Of a DNA stretch of 64,000 nucleotides, positions 45,193 to 52,577 are shown in pieces. The first letter of the stretch is position 1. Every line of letters starts with the position of its first letter. This stretch comes from Methylobacterium dankookense (lineage in GTDB: Bacteria; Pseudomonadota; Alphaproteobacteria; Rhizobiales; Beijerinckiaceae). The DNA is taken from contig NZ_CABFVH010000008.1 of the NCBI RefSeq assembly GCF_902141855.1, forward strand, positions 101,098 through 165,097, written 5' to 3'. The position numbers were made by a program, and so were the translations under genes. Under the pieces are notes generated by a model. It was not told where the DNA came from. It ran no database searches and was given only the letters and a program-made list of their open reading frames with translations.

Positions 45193-46209
45193 ATGGGTCT
45201 GCGCACGCATCTCGGCCGGGTTCTCGTCGGCCTGACCCTGGCATTCGGCATCGGCGGCGCGCAGGCGCAGAGCCCGATCATCATCAAGTTCAGCCACGTC
45301 ACGGCGAGTGATACGCCGAAGGGCCGCGCTGCGGACAAGTTCAAGGAGCTTGCCGAGAAGAAGACCGGCGGCAAGGTCAAGATCGAGGTCTATCCGAACT
45401 CGACCCTCTACAAGGACAAGGAGGAGCTGGAGGCGCTCCAGCTCGGCTCCGTGCAGATGCTCGCGCCCTCGCTTGCCAAGTTCGGGCCGCTCGGCGTCAA
45501 GGAGTTCGAGGTCTTCGACCTGCCCTACATCCTGCCCGACCGCGAGGCCTTGCGGAAGGTCGTGGACGGCCCGATGGGCGCGAGCCTGCTGAAGAAGCTG
45601 GAGCCCAAGGGCTTCATCGGGCTCGCCTACTGGGACAACGGCTTCAAGCAGATGACGGCCAACAAGCCGCTGCTCCTGCCGGCCGATTTCCGCGGCCAGA
45701 AGATGCGCATCCAGTCCTCGAAGGTCCTTGAGGCGCAGTTCCGCGCGCTCGGCGCCATCCCGCAGGTGATGGCCTTCTCGGAGGTCTACCAGGCCCTGCA
45801 GACCGGCGTCGTGGACGGCACCGAGAACACCGCCTCGAACATCTTCACCCAGAAGATGCACGAGGTGCAGAAGCACCTCACCGTCTCGAACCACGGCTAT
45901 ATCGGCTACGCCGTGATCGTGAACAAGGGATTCTGGGAGGGCTTGCCGGCCGATGTCCGCGGGCAGCTCGACGAGGCGATGAAGGAGGCGAGCGTCTACG
46001 CCAACGAGATCGCCAAGAAGGACAACGACGACGCGCTGGAGGCCATCCGCAAGGCCGGCAAGACCGAGATCCACAATCCCACGCCCGAGCAGGTCGCGGC
46101 CTGGAAGAAGGCTCTGGTCTCGGTGCACAAGGACATGGCCTCCCGCATTGGCAAGGAGGTCATCCAGAACTTCTACGAGGCGACCGGCTTCGACCCGAAC
46201 AAGTCGTAA
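45193..46209 (+). CDS. dctP: TRAP transporter substrate-binding protein DctP
   Basis: 338 residues with a signal peptide (MGLRTHLGRVLVGLTLAFGI, GGAQA) and a strong GGGAGGAG ribosome site. DctP features: IIIKFSHVTASDTPKGRAAD, LEALQLGSVQMLAPS, the ligand-contacting Arg in FRGQKMRIQSSKV, and VYQALQTGVVDGTENTASNI. This Arg usually binds a carboxylate of the substrate. Followed by the two membrane components after a hairpin-rich gap. Confidence 0.93.
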   Translation: MGLRTHLGRVLVGLTLAFGIGGAQAQSPIIIKFSHVTASDTPKGRAADKFKELAEKKTGGKVKIEVYPNSTLYKDKEELEALQLGSVQMLAPSLAKFGPLGVKEFEVFDLPYILPDREALRKVVDGPMGASLLKKLEPKGFIGLAYWDNGFKQMTANKPLLLPADFRGQKMRIQSSKVLEAQFRALGAIPQVMAFSEVYQALQTGVVDGTENTASNIFTQKMHEVQKHLTVSNHGYIGYAVIVNKGFWEGLPADVRGQLDEAMKEASVYANEIAKKDNDDALEAIRKAGKTEIHNPTPEQVAAWKKALVSVHKDMASRIGKEVIQNFYEATGFDPNKS

Positions 46210-46212
46210 GCG

Positions 46213-46235
46213 CGCTCTCCCTCGGCGGGAGAGCG
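46213..46235 (+). terminator. Attenuator-like hairpin after dctP
   Basis: CGCTCTCCC and GGGAGAGCG form a perfect 9-bp stem with a TCGGC loop, four bases after the dctP stop. There is no U tract, so it may stabilise the dctP mRNA end rather than fully terminate. Confidence 0.55.
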
Positions 46236-46279
46236 AGAGGCGCCCCGGCTTCCGGATGTTCACGGGACCCGCGACGCGC

Positions 46280-46418
46280 CCCCTCTCCCGTGCGGGAGAG
46301 GGTTGGGGTGAGGGTCGAGAACGCGCCGGAAAGGTCGTGACGGTGAGGCGGCTCCGGCTCCGCCCCTTCCTGCTCGTTCTCATCCCTCACCCTGTCCCTC
46401 TCCCGAACGGGAGAGGGG
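46280..46418. repeat. REP-like inverted pair (BIME-like) between dctP and dctQ
   Basis: The left half has CCCCTCTCCCGTGCGGGAGA then GTGAGGG; the right half is its near-complement, CCCTCACC then CTCTCCCGAACGGGAGAG. The halves face each other around ~69 bp. Same family as 33617-33816 and 26125-26160. Confidence 0.8.
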
Positions 46419-46519
46419 ACCCGCGCTGACCATTTGATCCGCGCGGAACCTTCCAGCGACGTCGCATCCGGGGAGGGGGAACCCCGGTCCGGCCCCACGC
46501 CTCCTCCCCGGAGCCTGCC

Positions 46520-47149
46520 ATGCTCTTACGAATCCTCGACCGGCTCGAGGAGGTGCTGATCGCGACCCTGATGGGTGCCGCGACGCTGCTGATCTTCGTT
46601 GCCGTCCTCCACCGCTACTTCGCCTCCGTCGACATCCCGGTGCTGCAGGACTTCCTGCTGTCGCTGAACCTCGGCTGGGCGCAGGAACTCTGCATCTACA
46701 TGTTCGTCTGGATGGCGAAGTTCGGTGCCGCCTACGGCGTGCGCACCGGCATCCATGTCGGCGTCGACGTGCTGATCAACCGCCTCGACGGCCCCAAGCG
46801 CAAGCTCTTCGTGGAGTTCGGCCTGCTCGCGGGCGCGCTCTTCACCGCGGTGGTCGGCACGCTCGGCGCGATCTTCGTCTGGAAGATCGCCCATTCCGAC
46901 CAGACCTCGCCCGATCTCGAAGTGCCGATGTGGCTCGTCTACCTCGCGGTGCCGGCGGGCTCCTACCTGATGTGCTTCCGCTTCCTTCAGGTCGCGGTCG
47001 CGTTCTGGCGCACCGGCGAGTTGCCCCGCCACGACCACGGCGCGGTGGAGGGCATCGAGACGCCCTCCGACGTCACCCACTTCGTGCCGGAGGACAATCT
47101 GCATCCGAAGCCCGTCGGACCGGGCACGCACCGGGGAGAACGGGCATGA
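46520..47149 (+). CDS. dctQ: TRAP transporter small membrane subunit DctQ
   Basis: 209 residues with four membrane segments. The family motif is visible in the second half of the first two helices (LLIFVAVLHRYFA, LGWAQELCIYMFVWMAKFGA) and in the GIHVGVDVLINRL loop. A longer hydrophilic C-terminal tail after LPRHDHG is unusual. The stop overlaps the dctM start (ATGA). Confidence 0.92.
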   Translation: MLLRILDRLEEVLIATLMGAATLLIFVAVLHRYFASVDIPVLQDFLLSLNLGWAQELCIYMFVWMAKFGAAYGVRTGIHVGVDVLINRLDGPKRKLFVEFGLLAGALFTAVVGTLGAIFVWKIAHSDQTSPDLEVPMWLVYLAVPAGSYLMCFRFLQVAVAFWRTGELPRHDHGAVEGIETPSDVTHFVPEDNLHPKPVGPGTHRGERA

Positions 47150-48432
47150 ACGCGGCCATCATCTTCGGGCTGCTCTTCGCCCTCATGCTCACCGGCATGC
47201 CGATCTCGATCTCGCTCGGCCTGACGGTGCTCACCTTCCTGTTCACGCTCACCACCGTGCCGATCGAGGCGGTGGCGCTGAAGCTGTTCACCGGCATCGA
47301 GAAGTTCGAGATCATGGCGATCCCGTTCTTCATCCTGGCCGGCAACTTCCTCACCCATGGCGGCGTGGCGCGGCGGATGATCAACTTCGCCACCGCGATG
47401 GTCGGCCATTTCTACGGCGGCCTGGGCCTTGCCGGCGTCTTCGCCTGCGCGCTGTTCGCGGCGGTCTCAGGTTCGTCGCCCGCGACGGTAGTCGCGATCG
47501 GCTCGATCCTGATGCCGGCCATGGTGCGCCAGGGCTTCCCGAACCGCTTCGGGGCGGGCGTCATCACCACCTCGGGCGCGCTCGGCATCCTGATCCCGCC
47601 CTCCATCGTGATGGTGCTCTACGCGGTCTCCACCAACACCTCGGTCGGCGCCCTGTTCATGGCGGGCGTGATCCCGGGGCTCGTGCTCGCCTTCCTGCTC
47701 GGCGTGACGACCTGGTACCGGGCGCGCAAGTTCGGCTATCCGCGCCTGCCGAAGGCGACCTGGACCGAGCGCTTCGTCACCTTCCGCAAGAGCTTCTGGG
47801 GCCTGCTGCTGATCCTCGTCGTGATCGGCGGCATCTATTCGGGCTTCTTCACGCCGACCGAGGCGGCCGCGGTCGCCGCCGTCTACGCCTTCTTCGTCGC
47901 CGTGTTCGTCTACCGGGACATGCCGCTGTCGCGGGTGCCCAAGGTGCTGCTCGACTCGGCCAACATGTCGGCGATGCTGCTCTACATCATCACCAACGCG
48001 GCCCTGTTCTCGTTCCTGATGACCTCGGAGCAGATCCCGCAGACCATGGCCGACTGGATGATCGGCACCGGCATGGGGCCGATCGCCTTCCTGCTCGTGG
48101 TCAACGTGCTGCTGCTGCTCGCCGGCAACGTGATGGAGCCGTCCTCGATCGTGCTGATCATGGCGCCGATCCTGTTCCCGATCGCCATGAAGCTCGGCAT
48201 CGACCCGATCCATTTCGGCATCCTGATCGTGGTCAACATGGAGGTCGGCCTCTGCCACCCGCCGGTGGGGCTCAACCTCTACGTGGCGAGCGGCATCGCG
48301 AAGATGGGCATCACGGAGCTGACCATCGCGGTCTGGCCCTGGCTGCTGACCATGCTGGGCTTCCTCATCCTCGTCACCTACTGGCCCGGCCTGTCCCTGT
48401 TCCTGCCGCGCTATCTCGGGCTGATGCAGTGA
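47146..48432 (+). CDS. dctM: TRAP transporter large membrane subunit DctM
   Basis: 428 residues, about 12 membrane segments. DctM motifs: LTGMPISISLGLTVL, FEIMAIPFFILAGNFLTHGG, FAAVSGSSPATVVAIGSILM, ITTSGALGILIPPSIVMVLY, FTPTEAAAVAAVYAF and VGLCHPPVGLNLYVASGIAK. Sodium-coupled uptake of an organic acid together with DctP and DctQ. End of the operon beginning at 43043. Confidence 0.95.
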   Translation: MNAAIIFGLLFALMLTGMPISISLGLTVLTFLFTLTTVPIEAVALKLFTGIEKFEIMAIPFFILAGNFLTHGGVARRMINFATAMVGHFYGGLGLAGVFACALFAAVSGSSPATVVAIGSILMPAMVRQGFPNRFGAGVITTSGALGILIPPSIVMVLYAVSTNTSVGALFMAGVIPGLVLAFLLGVTTWYRARKFGYPRLPKATWTERFVTFRKSFWGLLLILVVIGGIYSGFFTPTEAAAVAAVYAFFVAVFVYRDMPLSRVPKVLLDSANMSAMLLYIITNAALFSFLMTSEQIPQTMADWMIGTGMGPIAFLLVVNVLLLLAGNVMEPSSIVLIMAPILFPIAMKLGIDPIHFGILIVVNMEVGLCHPPVGLNLYVASGIAKMGITELTIAVWPWLLTMLGFLILVTYWPGLSLFLPRYLGLMQ

Positions 48433-48653
48433 GGATCCACGCGGCCGGCGTCCCGAGGCGTGGCCCGGACGCCGGCCGCGAAACCGGATCTCGCCGATCC
48501 CGGTCCCCGCGCGGGGTCGGCAAGGACTGGTTTCAGATGTGGGCAAGCGTGTCATCGCGCCGGCCCCCTTGCCGTCCGGTACTCCGGCACTATTGCCGAG
48601 CCCGGGATTCCAGGGCATCACCGGGCGGCAAAAAGACATCGTCCGAGCGCCGC

Positions 48654-50528
48654 ATGCCGTCCGTTCGTATCCTGGCGTCCGCGTTCCTCCTGATGCTCGC
48701 GGCGCTCCTGCCGTCCGCCCTGCAGGCCGCGACGAGCAGCCGGGCCGCCCTCCTGATCGCCAACGCCGCCTATCCGGACAGCGAGGCCGTGTTGCCGACG
48801 CCGATCGCCGATGCCCGCGCGCTGGGCGAGGCGTTGAAGGCCAAGGGCTTCACCGTCGAGACGGTGGAGAATGCCTCGAAGGAGGCGCTGCAGGCGGCGA
48901 TCGACCGCTTCCAGCGCGGCCTCGAGCCGGACGGCATCGCCTTCGTGTATTTCGGCGGCTACGGGATCCAGGTCGCGCGGAAGAACTACCTCATCCCTGT
49001 CGATGCCCGGATCTGGAGCGAGGCGGACGTGGTCCGCGACGGGCTCAGCCTCGATGGCCTGCTCGAAGGGCTCAGCCGCAGCCGCGCCGGCATCCGCGCC
49101 GTCGTCCTCGACGCCTCGCGCCGCAACCCGTTCGAGCGCCGCTTCCGCAGCTTCTCGCAGGGGCTGGCGGCGGTCCCGGCCACGCCCGGCTCGCTGATCC
49201 TGTCGTCCACCGCGCCCGGCGGCGTCGTCAACGAGGGCGGCGCGACGCGCAGCCCGTTCGTCAGCGAGCTGGTCCAGCAGATCGGCGTGCTCGATCAGAC
49301 CGCCGACCGCGCTTTCGCGGCCACCGCCGAGGCCATCGCCCGGCGGGTGCGCGGGCAGAGCCCGGCCCTCGCCGTCAATCTCGAGGAGACCTTCTCCTTC
49401 GATCCGGACCAGCCCCGCACCCTCGTCCGCCGCAAGCCCGACGAGGCCGCCGACAAGGCGGCCAAAGAGCAGGAGGCCCGGGATCAGGCTGCGAAGGAGG
49501 CGGCGCGCAGCCGCGAGCAGTCGGCCAAGGAACAGGCCGCGAAGGAGCAGGCGACACGGGACCAAGCTGCGCGAGACCAGGCCGCCCGGGATCAGGCCGC
49601 GCGCGAGCAGGCCATCCGGGATCAGGCAGCCCGCGACCAGGCCGCGCGGGATCAAGCCGCCCGCGACCAGGCGGCCCGGGACCAGGCCGCGCGCGATCAG
49701 GCCAATCGCGACAGGCTCGTCCGCGAGCAGGGGCAGCAGCGCGCGGCCGAGCGCGCCTTCGAATCCGCCCGCGCGCAGGGGACGAAGGCCGCCTACCAGG
49801 ATTTCCTCGCCGCCTATCCGGCGAGCCCCCTCGCCGAGCGGGCGCGGGCCGAGGTCGCGCGGATCGAGGGCGAGGACCGGCAGGCGACCGCCGATTACGA
49901 GCGCGCCGAGGCCGCCGGCACCCAGGCGGCCTATCAGGATTTCCTCGATAAGCACCCTTCCGGCACCCAGGCCGAGCGGGCGCGCAACGAGCTCGACCGG
50001 ATCGCCCGCACCGCCGAGCGCCGCCGGGACGAGGAGCGCCAGCGCCTCGCCTCCCTCGACCAGCGCATCGCCAGCAACCCGCGCGACGACGCCGCCTATT
50101 ACGAGCGCGGGCAGTTCCACGCCCAGCGCGGAGACGCGGCGGCGGCGATCCGCGACTTCGACCAGACGATCCGGCTCAATCCCGCGAGCCCCGAGGCGTT
50201 CAACAACCGCTGCTGGATGCGCGCGCTCTCGAACGACCTGCAGCGGGCGATGTCCGACTGCAACCAGGCCCTCAAGCTGCGCCCCGGCTTCGTCGACGCC
50301 CTCGACAGCCGCGGCCTCGTGAACCTGAAATCGGGGGCGCTGCGCGCCGCGGTCGCCGATTACGACGTCATCCTGCGCGGCGAGGGCCAGCACGCCTCGG
50401 CCCTCTACGGGCGCGGCATCGCGCGGCTGCGCCTCGGCGAGCGGGGCCTGGCCGAGAAGGACATGGCCGGCGCCCTGGAGCTCAATCCACAGATCGACAA
50501 GGAATTCGCCGGCTACGGCATTCGTTGA
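48654..50528 (+). CDS. Secreted pseudo-caspase (peptidase C14-like) with DQAAR repeats and TPR domain
   Basis: 624 residues. Signal peptide (MPSVRILASAFLLMLAALLP, SALQA), then a caspase-like p20 domain to about 250. The usual catalytic His (AGHG) is Y103 in FGGYGIQVARKNYLIPVDAR and the usual Cys (DACR) is S155 in VVLDASRRNPF, so it should lack protease activity. Residues ~277-350 are a charged repeat of DQAAR units, ~370-450 hold two helical repeats (AYQDFLAAYPAS, AYQDFLDKHPSG), and ~510-620 are TPRs (AYYERGQFHAQRGD, ALYGRGIARLRLGE). Likely a periplasmic scaffold. Confidence 0.88.
   Translation: MPSVRILASAFLLMLAALLPSALQAATSSRAALLIANAAYPDSEAVLPTPIADARALGEALKAKGFTVETVENASKEALQAAIDRFQRGLEPDGIAFVYFGGYGIQVARKNYLIPVDARIWSEADVVRDGLSLDGLLEGLSRSRAGIRAVVLDASRRNPFERRFRSFSQGLAAVPATPGSLILSSTAPGGVVNEGGATRSPFVSELVQQIGVLDQTADRAFAATAEAIARRVRGQSPALAVNLEETFSFDPDQPRTLVRRKPDEAADKAAKEQEARDQAAKEAARSREQSAKEQAAKEQATRDQAARDQAARDQAAREQAIRDQAARDQAARDQAARDQAARDQAARDQANRDRLVREQGQQRAAERAFESARAQGTKAAYQDFLAAYPASPLAERARAEVARIEGEDRQATADYERAEAAGTQAAYQDFLDKHPSGTQAERARNELDRIARTAERRRDEERQRLASLDQRIASNPRDDAAYYERGQFHAQRGDAAAAIRDFDQTIRLNPASPEAFNNRCWMRALSNDLQRAMSDCNQALKLRPGFVDALDSRGLVNLKSGALRAAVADYDVILRGEGQHASALYGRGIARLRLGERGLAEKDMAGALELNPQIDKEFAGYGIR
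49482..49703 (+). repeat. 15-bp coding tandem repeat (DQAAR units)
   Basis: About fifteen imperfect units encoding DQAAK, EQAAK and mainly DQAAR, forming a long charged helix or coiled coil between the pseudo-caspase and TPR parts. The most regular stretch is 49556-49703. Copy number is likely to vary between strains. Confidence 0.85.
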
Positions 50529-50672
50529 GAACAATGGCGGCCGGCGCCCGGGTGTGTCGGCTCGCACACAGGTCCGGTACGAACTCTGTCATGCCATGTT
50601 GAACGGCGAAAGGCGCCGTGACACAACCCGATCAGCGGTAGAGAAGGACCGCCTGAGCGACTGGAGGGTCCA

Positions 50673-51332
50673 ATGTTCGGTTCTTCGCGGAGTGGTGCTC
50701 ATCTGTTCCTCGCGGCGGCCCTCGCCGTCCTGGCCTCTGCACCCGCATCGGCCGAGGACGTCAGCGAGGCGCAGATCCTCAAGGCGCTGTCGCCGAACGG
50801 GATCGAGCCGCCGCGCACCCGCGGCCTCTCGATCGGCGCGCCGGCCCCGGCCGTGGCGCCCGTGATCGCCGCCTCGCCCGACGCGGCCTTCGTGGACGGC
50901 CTGCGCAACAAGCCGAGCCGCTCGCTCTCGACGGGCGAGCGCGAGAAGCTCGGCAGCCTCGCGGCCAGCAAGCCGCAGATCGATCTCCCCATGGAGTTCG
51001 ACTACAATTCCGACGTGCTGCGCGGCGAGGCGCTCAAGAACGCGGAGAACCTCGGCAAGGCGCTGTCGAGCGCGAGCATGCGCGGCCAGACCTTCATGAT
51101 CGCCGGGCATACCGATGCCCGGGGCGGCGACGCGACCAACCAGCGGCTCTCCGAGCGGCGCGCCGACGCGGTCAAGGGCTTCCTCGTGCAGAAATACGGC
51201 ATCCCGGCCGCGAACCTGATCACGGTCGGCTACGGCAAGGCCCACCTCAAGGTCCCGGCCGATCCCGCCTCCCGCGAGAACCGCCGGGTGCAGGCGGTGA
51301 ACATGATGCAGGTCCAGACCGCGGGCCGCTGA
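50673..51332 (+). CDS. OmpA-family peptidoglycan-associated protein
   Basis: 219 residues. A signal peptide (LFLAAALAVLASAPASA) is followed by a spacer and a C-terminal OmpA domain: MEFDYNSDVL, AGHTDARGGDATNQRLSERR, ADAVKGFLVQKYGI, VGYGKAHLKVPADPASRENR. This domain binds diaminopimelate in peptidoglycan. CTGGAGG precedes the ATG. It may work with the pseudo-caspase encoded 144 bp upstream on the same strand. Confidence 0.93.
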   Translation: MFGSSRSGAHLFLAAALAVLASAPASAEDVSEAQILKALSPNGIEPPRTRGLSIGAPAPAVAPVIAASPDAAFVDGLRNKPSRSLSTGEREKLGSLAASKPQIDLPMEFDYNSDVLRGEALKNAENLGKALSSASMRGQTFMIAGHTDARGGDATNQRLSERRADAVKGFLVQKYGIPAANLITVGYGKAHLKVPADPASRENRRVQAVNMMQVQTAGR

Positions 51333-51349
51333 GGGGTCGGAGCGTTCGA

Positions 51350-51408
51350 GAGCGTTCTCCGCCGACGTGGACGCCGGTTCGGCGACGGGGAGCGCGTCAA
51401 AACAAGGA
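51350..51408 (+). repeat. Dispersed palindromic repeat, family D, copy 3
   Basis: CCGCCGACGTGGACGCCGG, TTCGGCGACGGGGAGCGCG, TCAAAACAAG. A hairpin with GTGTCCCGATC and GATCGGGCAC arms follows at 51418-51446. It lies between the OmpA gene and the RND operon. Confidence 0.75.
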
Positions 51409-51551
51409 CTGAGAGTCGTGTCCCGATCCAACGTGATCGGGCACGGCTCTAGAACGAGCGCGGGTCGCCGGAACGGCGGCCCGCCAAGCCGGCGCCTGGG
51501 GGCGGTCGCCGGCGCGACAGCCATAGACCCGACCCCGGGCCCGTGCACGCC

Positions 51552-52577
51552 ATGTCCGAGCAACCGTCCGTCGCGCTGCGCCTCGCCCGAGGGGAGGGCG
51601 CTCCGCCGTCCGGGCGGCGCCCTCGCGGGCGCGCGGACGGCCGGATGGTGCTCCTCGCCGCGCTCCTCGTCTCCGTGCTCCCCTCGGCCGGGCCGGCCGC
51701 GGCCCAGAGCACGCCGGAGGGGACCAGGGTGCTCGGGGTGCGCGCCGGCAATGCCTGCCTGAAGGAGCAGGTCCGCATCACCGGCTTCGCGCTGGCCCGC
51801 GAGGAGAGCGGCGCCAGCATCCCCTTCGACGGCTACCGCGTCACCGAGATCCTGGTGGCAGAGGGCGACACGGTGACGGCGGGCCAGGAGATCCTGCGCG
51901 CCGTGCGTCAGCCCGATGGCGGTCCCGCCCGCCCGCAGACCCCCGAGAGCTATTCCCTGCGCGCGCCGATCGCCGGCCGGGTGACCCGGATCGGCCTGCG
52001 CCTCGGCCAGGTGACCGGCGCGGGGCCCGGGCTCGGCGCCCCGGCCCAGCCGGCCGCGCCCGCGGGCATGCCCGATCCGCAGGTGCGGATCATGGCCGAT
52101 GCCGGCACCGAGCTGCTGGTCGACGTGCCGAGCCCCTACGCCGCCAAGATCCGCACCGGGATCGCCGCCCGCATCATCCCGGACGAGGGGGCCGAGATCC
52201 GCGGCAGCGTGCGGGTGCCGGTGAGCGAGGTGGATCCGCGGACCCAGCTCGGCCGCGCCCGCATCAGCCTCGAGCCGCCGACGGCGCTCCGGCCCGGCCA
52301 GTTCGCGAGCGCCGTCCTGGAGACAGCCCGCGATTGCGGCGTGGCCGTGCCCCGCGCCGCGGTGAGCTACCAGAACGGGGTGCCCACCGTGCAGGTGCTC
52401 AACGGCAGCCGGGTGGAGACCCGCAGCGTCCGCACCGGCCTCTCCGACGAGAGCAACGTGCAGATCCGCGAGGGCCTGAGCGACGGCGAGCCGGTGGTGG
52501 CCAATGCCGGCACCGCGCTCCGCGCCGGCGACCGCGTCACCCCCGTCATCACCGGTCAGGTCGGAGCCTCGCGCTGA
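51552..52577 (+). CDS. RND efflux periplasmic adaptor (membrane-fusion protein)
   Basis: 341 residues from the ATG at 51552 (a GTG at 51543 is possible). A basic start leads to a membrane/signal segment (LLAALLVSVLPSAGPAAA). Then come the lipoyl-like halves (YRVTEILVAEGDTVTAGQEI, YSLRAPIAGRVTRIGLRLGQ) and a beta-barrel domain (LRPGQFASAVLETARDCGVA). It links the RND pump to an outer-membrane channel. Its stop overlaps the pump start (TGATG). No channel gene is in the cluster. Confidence 0.88.
   Translation: MSEQPSVALRLARGEGAPPSGRRPRGRADGRMVLLAALLVSVLPSAGPAAAQSTPEGTRVLGVRAGNACLKEQVRITGFALAREESGASIPFDGYRVTEILVAEGDTVTAGQEILRAVRQPDGGPARPQTPESYSLRAPIAGRVTRIGLRLGQVTGAGPGLGAPAQPAAPAGMPDPQVRIMADAGTELLVDVPSPYAAKIRTGIAARIIPDEGAEIRGSVRVPVSEVDPRTQLGRARISLEPPTALRPGQFASAVLETARDCGVAVPRAAVSYQNGVPTVQVLNGSRVETRSVRTGLSDESNVQIREGLSDGEPVVANAGTALRAGDRVTPVITGQVGASR

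Larger units (their letters stand above)
46210..46519. other. Hairpin-rich gap between dctP and dctQ
   Basis: 310 bp. It contains a terminator-like hairpin right after dctP (46213-46235) and an inverted REP-like pair (46280-46418). Such a gap would let the binding protein be made in excess over the membrane subunits. Confidence 0.75.

Noticed and set aside
49482..49703. Regular 15-bp repeats considered as a CRISPR array
   Set aside because: Units are in frame, encode DQAAR, have no spacers and lie inside an intact gene.
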